64,000 nt of DNA. It comes from Mytilisepta virgata (lineage: Eukaryota; Mollusca; Bivalvia; Mytilida; Mytilidae). The notes under the pieces were generated by a model that worked only from the letters and a program-made list of their open reading frames with translations, was not told the origin of the DNA and searched no databases. Position numbers and translations under genes: made by a program. Location: the NCBI GenBank assembly GCA_028015205.1, contig CM051519.1, positions 40,095,979 to 40,159,978 on the forward strand. Reading direction: 5' to 3'. Positions 58,361 to 64,000 of this stretch are shown here, piece after piece. Position 1 is the stretch's first letter. Each line of letters opens with the position of its first letter.

Positions 58361-61300
58361 ATTATCACTTACAGATGGTGGTATTCTGCTTTTCTGCTGT
58401 CATATTCTCTTGACTGCTCATCTTCCTTCATCTCTGAATCCCTGTCGCTCTCTGCCGGTGCTTTGATGTCTTCAGATGGTTCCAACCTTCACCAGATGTT
58501 TCGACCCTGTACCATTACATCCTCCGGTTGGCGGGTCAGTAGAGGTGGCCAAACCTCTACTCATCAGCACTCGGCTTCCAGCTCAGATCATCTCGGCGAT
58601 GCCATAACCAGCAAGATGAACGCTCTGCTGCTTCCCCTAGTTGTCTTACTGCTGTCTTTCTTGCCTTTCCGACTATTCCCATTGCCTGTAGCATCCTCCA
58701 TACTGACTGTGCAGGAAAACCTCTGCAGCCTACTTCTACTGGGAACAGCCACGCTTTCCAACCTCTCTCTCTACATGTTGTCATCAGCTCTGTGTACTTT
58801 TCCTTCTTCCGCTGGTATGCCTCTTCACATCTCTCTTCCCAAGGAACTGTCAGTTCTATTGCAACTATCATCTTTGACGACTGTGACCAAACTACAATGT
58901 CTGGCCGTAGGGTTGTCTGTACGCATTCTGGAAACACAAGCTTCTTGCCAATGTCAGCCCTCATGTTCCATTCACTGCCCTTGTCCAAGATGAAGTGCTG
59001 TTGTGACTTTGTTGCATGTCCCGTATCTCCCTCTCTGACGAATCTGATCTGCTTTGCCTCTGTTTTTGATGGTCTCTTTTTTCTTCTCTCACTATCAAGG
59101 ATCTCTGCCAGATGTTTTAGGACCTTGTCGTGCCTCCATCGATATCTTCCCTGTGTCAGAGCAACCTTGCAGCCTGAAAGTATATGTGCCATAGTGCCTC
59201 TTTCACCACATAACTTGCAGCTTGGTTCTTCTATCAGTCCCCACTGGTGTAAGTTTGAAGGGGAAGGAAGTGTATCGTACACTGACCTAAGCATGAATGA
59301 AATTCTGAATGGTTCCATCCTCCATAACTCTGCCCATGTGATCTTTCTTTCTGGCAAGTTCCACTTCATCCATGCTCCTTGACGGCTAAGCTCTACTGCT
59401 TTTGCCCTTCTTTGTTCTTCTTCTACCGTTCTTATTTCTGACTGCACCATGCTGCTCTTCTCTTTTGGTGTTGCCTTTGACCACTGTTGGAAATGTGTCA
59501 TTCCTAAGCCTTGTCTACCAGTACAGGTGTTACCAACTATGTCTTTGTGATGAAGAATACTTTCTGCTTGATCTACTGCAGTTCTTGCTGACCATTTCCG
59601 CCCAGTACGTGTCTGGATTCCAGCCTTACTGATCTTGCTATCCTTTGAGTCTCTGAGAGTCATAACAAGTCTGCTCTTTGATACCTTGTATTCCTCCAAA
59701 GTTGATGTTAAAGGTAGCTGGAGTTGTGATGATCTACTGTAAAGACCTATGGCTGTAAAACTTGGTGGTACTCCTAGCCATCTTCTGAGGTGACTGTTTA
59801 TCTTTCTTTCTATGGCTTCGACTGTTGTTGCTGTCATTTCATAGATCATGAGAAGCCATGTCAGTCTCGGTAACAGCCCATGTTGGTATATCCAAGCCTT
59901 AAACTTCCCAGGCAATCCACTCTTATCTACCTTCTTAAGCCAATCTACAACCTGAGTTTGTACTGTCTTCACACTGGTATTGTCTTTAAGAGTATCATCA
60001 AACCATTTTCCAAGGCACTTTATAGGGTTGTCTACTATTGTTGGTATTTCGTCCCCTTGGATCTTAAGCTGGAACTTCGTTGTTATCTGACCCTTTCTCA
60101 GTATCATTGATCTTGACTTCCTTGGCTTAAATTTCATCCTGGCCCAAGTGATTACCTCTTCCAGTGCTGATAGTATCCATCTTGCTTGAGTATGGGATGA
60201 TGTTGTTACTGTAAGGTCATCCATGAACCCTCTTGTTGCTGGTAAAAAGATCCCTGAATCTGTCTTTGGACCTCTTGTTTCTCTTTCTGCTGCCTTCATG
60301 ATGATATTCATACTCATAATGAATAGTATCGGTGAGATGGTACAACCCGTAACTATTCCTTTCTCTAAATTCTGCCATGCTGTGGTCTTGTTATCTACAG
60401 TAAATCGCAGCTGTATTCCCCCAAAATACTTTTGGACTATCTTCTTGATGTGTTCTGGAATGTGGTAGTGATCCATTGCCATCTCTATCAATTTGTGTGG
60501 TACTGATCCATATGCATTTGCCAGGTCTAACCATACTACTGCCAAATTCTTCTTTCCAGTCTTTGCCTCATGTATGAGTTGACTCAGAACACTTGTATGC
60601 TCTACACATCCTGAAAAACCTGCAATGCCTCCTTTCTGCATAGATGTATCAATATAGCTGTTCTCTACCATATACTTCGTCATCCTGTTTGCCAATACAG
60701 AGAAATAGATTTTTCCCTCTACGCTCAACAATGAAATTGTCCTAAACTGTGAGATGTCTTTTGAATCTTTTTCTTTTGGTACGAAGCATCATTCTGCCTT
60801 CTGCCAGCTTTCAGGAATGGTTCCTTTTTTCCATAGTGTTCGGAATAGCTGCCATAGTTTTCTTAGTATCTTTGGGCATTTCTTGTAGACTTTGTATGGT
60901 ACACCACTGTACCCAGGTGCTGATCCTGTTCTTGCCTTTTTTACCACCTCACAAACTTCCTTCCATGTCGGTTCCTTCGTTTCAAATTCTATCGTTGGTT
61001 GTTCTTCTTCTTCAACTCTTGGGCAATATCCCAAAGGTGTCTCTCTTTCTTTGTCTGAGTGTGTTTCATGCAGATACTTTTCTACTTCTTCCTTGCTACA
61101 ATGCAGATGCCCTGTTCTTTCTCCACCCAACAGTGATTTTGTGTAGTTGTATGGATTCTTAATAAAGTTTGCTCTATTTTTCGCTTTCTTCTTATTGCTA
61201 TTCTTGAGTTGTTCTGCCCTTCTAGTTCTTCTCAATTCCTCTCTAACATTGTCTGTAATGCAAGCTATTCCCAGCTTCTCTATCTCATTGCTTTTCTTGT

Positions 61301-62132
61301 ACCGTCTGTTTAGGTCTTTGAGTTCCTTCCTTAGCTGTTTAATTTTCTGTTCTCTCCTGTTTGGCGTCTGCTTTGTGTTGCTCTTTTCTTTCCTCTCCTC
61401 AACACCAAATCTCTCCTTCCCGATGTTATATATTAGTGAAGTCAGTGTTTCTATTCTCCTCTCAACACATCCTTGGAGTGATGTTTCTAGAATTACCCCT
61501 AAATCATCGTTCAGATCTCTCCATTGGGCTTCGCTGTTCATCTTTGGCCATGCTATCCTTTCCTTCTGATGTGATGTCTCTTGCCTTTGCTGTGTAATGT
61601 GCTCCTCACCATTCACGCTTTGACTGCTGTCGTGGGATGTGACTGATGCTGAGAGATTCCTTGCGCTATGGTTTGCGTCCTGGCTAGGATCCTCCTGCGT
61701 CTCACCAGATAAATCTGTGCGCTGCTCTGTAACAATTCCTCGACTGCATCCAGACCTTGACTGGTGGATCTTTAAGCCTCTTTGGTTCTTGCAGATCTTT
61801 CCACAATGGCATTTTGCTTCTGCCTTCTCTCCTGTCAAAGTTGTTTGCACCATCTGCGTCGTTGTCCGTTTTCGTTTCCTAGTCGTTGCCGTTTGATCTG
61901 TTTGGTTGAGCCTCTCATCCTCCCCCCCTCTCGGGAGACTCTGGGGGTATACTTCTTCATTCTGTGTAGTAGCTGTCTTTGGTGTTCCCTCACGGAAACC
62001 ACACTAAGGGTAGCTGACCCCAAGTGCCCATACCAGTCTGTTCCCGGCTGTCAGCTGTCTCTCCAGCGTCACTGGTCTTCCCCAGTCTCCATTCAGCCTT
62101 TCCTGACGGTCACTGGTTTCCCAGAAGAAATG
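58361..62132 (-). mobile_element. Full-length R2/NeSL-type LINE
   Basis: Read on the minus strand: a 5' region from 62132, one long frame (61853-58557), and a 3' untranslated region of about 200 bases ending CTGTAAGTGATAAT at 58361, without a poly(A) tail. The paralogous uninterrupted site at about 54727 shows clean insertion with no clear target duplication. A C-terminal restriction-like endonuclease, an N-terminal zinc finger and a single frame place it in the early-branching R2/NeSL/Hero-type group. Its 5' end is fused directly to the 3' end of a second copy at 62133. Confidence 0.85.
58557..61853 (-). pseudogene. LINE polyprotein: zinc finger, reverse transcriptase, restriction-like endonuclease; one in-frame TGA
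   Basis: About 1099 codons make the enzyme that nicks DNA and reverse-transcribes its own RNA there. The N-terminus has a CxC..H..C finger with the words CHCGKICKNQRGLKIH. Basic residues follow, then reverse transcriptase words ARTGSAPGYSGVPYKVY, VWLDLANAYGSVPHK (catalytic Asp), TGCTISPILF and RGFMDDLTVTT (catalytic DD, with Met where many LINEs have Ala). After the thumb comes a CCHC motif, CKLCGERGTMAHILSGC, then RPDIVVW and IVAIELTVPWEE, the PD-(D/E)XK core of the endonuclease. A TGA at 60789-60791 interrupts the frame after ESWQKAE. The frame continues open on both sides, so it is a single nonsense change. No upstream ATG in frame was noticed. Confidence 0.85.
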
Positions 62133-63512
62133 ATTATCACTTACAGATGGTGGTATTCTGCTTTTCTGCTGTCATATTCTCTTGACTGCTCATCTTCCTT
62201 CATCTCTGAATCCCTGTCGCTCTCTGCCGGTGCTTTGATGTCTTCAGATGGTTCCAACCTTCACCAGATGTTTCGACCCTGTACCATTACATCCTCCGGT
62301 TGGCGGGTCAGTAGAGGTGGCCAAACCTCTACTCATCAGCACTCGGCTTCCAGCTCAGATCATCTCGGCGATGCCATAACCAGCAAGATGAACGCTCTGC
62401 TGCTTCCCCTAGTTGTCTTACTGCTGTCTTTCTTGCCTTTCCGACTATTCCCATTGCCTGTAGCATCCTCCATACTGACTGTGCAGGAAAACCTCTGCAG
62501 CCTACTTCTACTGGGAACAGCCACGCTTTCCAACCTCTCTCTCTACATGTTGTCATCAGCTCTGTACTTTTCCTTCTTCCGCTGGTATGCCTCTTCACAT
62601 CTCTCTTCCCAAGGAACTGTCAGTTCTATTGCAACTATCATCTTTGACGACTGTGACCAAACTACAATGTCTGGCCGTAGGGTTGTCTGTACGCATTCTG
62701 GAAACACAAGCTTCTTGCCAATGTCAGCCCTCATGTTCCATTCACTGCCCTTGTCCAAGATGAAGTGCTGTTGTGACTTTGTTGCATGTCCCGTATCTCC
62801 CTCTCTGACGAATATGATCTGCTTTGCCTCTGTTTTTGATGGTCTCTTTTTTCTTCTCTCACTATCAAGGATCTCTGCCAGATGTTTTAGGACCTTGTCG
62901 TGCCTCCATCGATATCTTCCCTGTGTCAGAGCAACCTTGCAGCCTGAAAGTATATGTGCCATAGTGCCTCTTTCACCACATAACTTGCAGCTTGGTTCTT
63001 CTATCAGTCCCCACTGGTGTAAGTTTGAAGGGGAAGGAAGTGTATCGTACACTGACCTAAGCATGAATGAAATTCTGAATGGTTCCATCCTCCATAACTC
63101 TGCCCATGTGATCTTTCTTTCTGGCAAGTTCCACTTCATCCATGCTCCTTGACGGCTAAGCTCTACTGCTTTTGCCCTTCTTTGTTCTTCTTCTACCGTT
63201 CTTATTTCTGACTGCACCATGCTGCTCTTCTCTTTTGGTGTTGCCTTTGACCACTGTTGGAAATGTGTCATTCCTAAGCCTTGTCTACCAGTACAGGTGT
63301 TACCAACTATGTCTTTGTGATGAAGAATACTTTCTGCTTGATCTACTGCAGTTCTTGCTGACCATTTCCGCCCAGTACGTGTCTGGATTCCAGCCTTACT
63401 GATCTTGCTATCCTTTGAGTCTCTGAGAGTCATAACAAGTCTGCTCTTTGATACCTTGTATTCCTCCAAAGTTGATGTTAAAGGTAGCTGGAGTTGTGAT
63501 GATCTACTGTAA
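62133..63512 (-). pseudogene. 5'-truncated second copy of the LINE, head-to-tail with the full copy
   Basis: It repeats 58361-59740 almost base for base, with the same 3' end ATTATCACTTACAG on the plus strand. The only differences noticed are a 2 base deletion (CTCTGTAC here, CTCTGTGTAC at about 58790) that shifts the frame near 62560, and a G/T change turning Arg into Ile. It retains the end of the reverse transcriptase region, the CCHC motif and the endonuclease. It ends at CTACTGTAA, where the target sequence GTAACCGATC begins, a 4-5 base microhomology. Confidence 0.85.
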
Positions 63513-64000
63513 CCGATCTTTGCTAAAAGCCGAACAAAGTCAAAAATACAATGTGAGCTATAGAGTCAAACGGACAAAAAGGAAAGATCAACTTTGCCCA
63601 AGAGTGTTCAAAACCTAATTTTCACATTTTTTTTTATCTAAATCGTTTCAAATGACACTCTGAGGGTTTGCTATCTACATGAAGCGGTACGTATCGCTAA
63701 AGTGGTACATGTAGTCGAAATGAATTAGAAACTAAGCTAAATTCCTTATAATTATACGGTAACCATTTTTATTTAACCGTCATGCAGGTACGGTTATGAC
63801 CAAAACTTTGGATTTGAGTATACCAATTTGTTCAAGTAAAGAAGCTTTAACACAACTTTCACATTTGTGCCAAGGTTCATGCAGCTACGTTTGATTCTGG
63901 TGGACACCTTGGATGGCGGCCGAGGCCGTTCGATTAATTCTGAAAAACCATCTCCTTCAGGCTATTGATATTAGTTTATTCCTAAGTGACAAGATCTTCG
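63513..64000. other. Right side of the LINE target repeat; no gene
   Basis: It starts with CCGATCTTTGCTAAAAGCCG, which continues the repeat seen uninterrupted at 54733. After about 60 bases it diverges into a related repeat with GGACACCTTGGATGGCGGCC. No coding region is supported up to the window end. Confidence 0.5.

Noticed and set aside
61782..63152. 456-codon plus-strand frame and other long plus-strand frames over 58.3-63.4 kb
   Set aside because: They lie opposite the LINE reading frame and show only Ser/Leu/Phe-rich shadow composition; the minus strand carries the enzyme motifs.

Overview
This looks like nuclear DNA of a bivalve mollusc, most likely a mussel (Mytilus-like). It is AT-rich, intron-bearing and packed with nested transposons, and several interspersed repeats look, from memory, like common bivalve repeats. 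No bacterial gene organisation, tRNA, rRNA or CRISPR array is visible.

The host genes belong to one unrecognised family of small membrane proteins. Copy A (plus strand, 12151-27479) and copy B (minus strand, 34925-40181) each have seven exons with matching splice phases and open frames. They encode about 220 residues: a signal peptide, a short membrane segment, then a long predicted coiled-coil tail. Copy C (plus, 43860-53118) keeps all seven exons but carries two frameshifts and an early stop. Copy D (plus, 1802-2318) keeps only exons 1 and 4. A and B lie in the arms of a large inverted duplication (about 11910-29890 against 32430-40418) around a 2.5 kb mosaic spacer. A 1.7-2 kb direct repeat lies near the outer edge of the left arm and abuts its inner edge.

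The mobile elements can often be delimited because a paralogous empty copy is present. A Ty3/Gypsy element (13082-21554) sits in intron 1 of copy A, in sense orientation, and is absent from copy B. It has gag, protease, pol and an extra two-zinc-finger gene in the env position. Its 3' LTR is 1.5 kb, but no 5' LTR is present. On the minus strand at 58361-63512 is an R2/NeSL-type LINE with a restriction-like endonuclease. One full-length copy is joined head-to-tail to a nearly identical 5'-truncated copy, an arrangement expected from end-to-end template jumping. Other elements are two related non-autonomous Helitrons, a long-TIR foldback with a 10 bp target duplication, a 2.6 kb TIR element with a TAA duplication, tRNA-derived SINEs, hairpin MITEs, and an element carrying about seven 159 bp tandem repeats.

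Layout: 1-9.4 kb holds decayed gene copy D and repeats. 9.7-31.5 kb holds direct repeat R1, gene A with the Gypsy element, and R2. 32.4-40.4 kb holds the inverted arm with gene B. 41-54.6 kb holds tandem repeats and copy C with insertions. 54.6-64 kb holds nested repeats and the LINE. Stretches not listed as features contain AT-rich sequence in which I see no supported gene.
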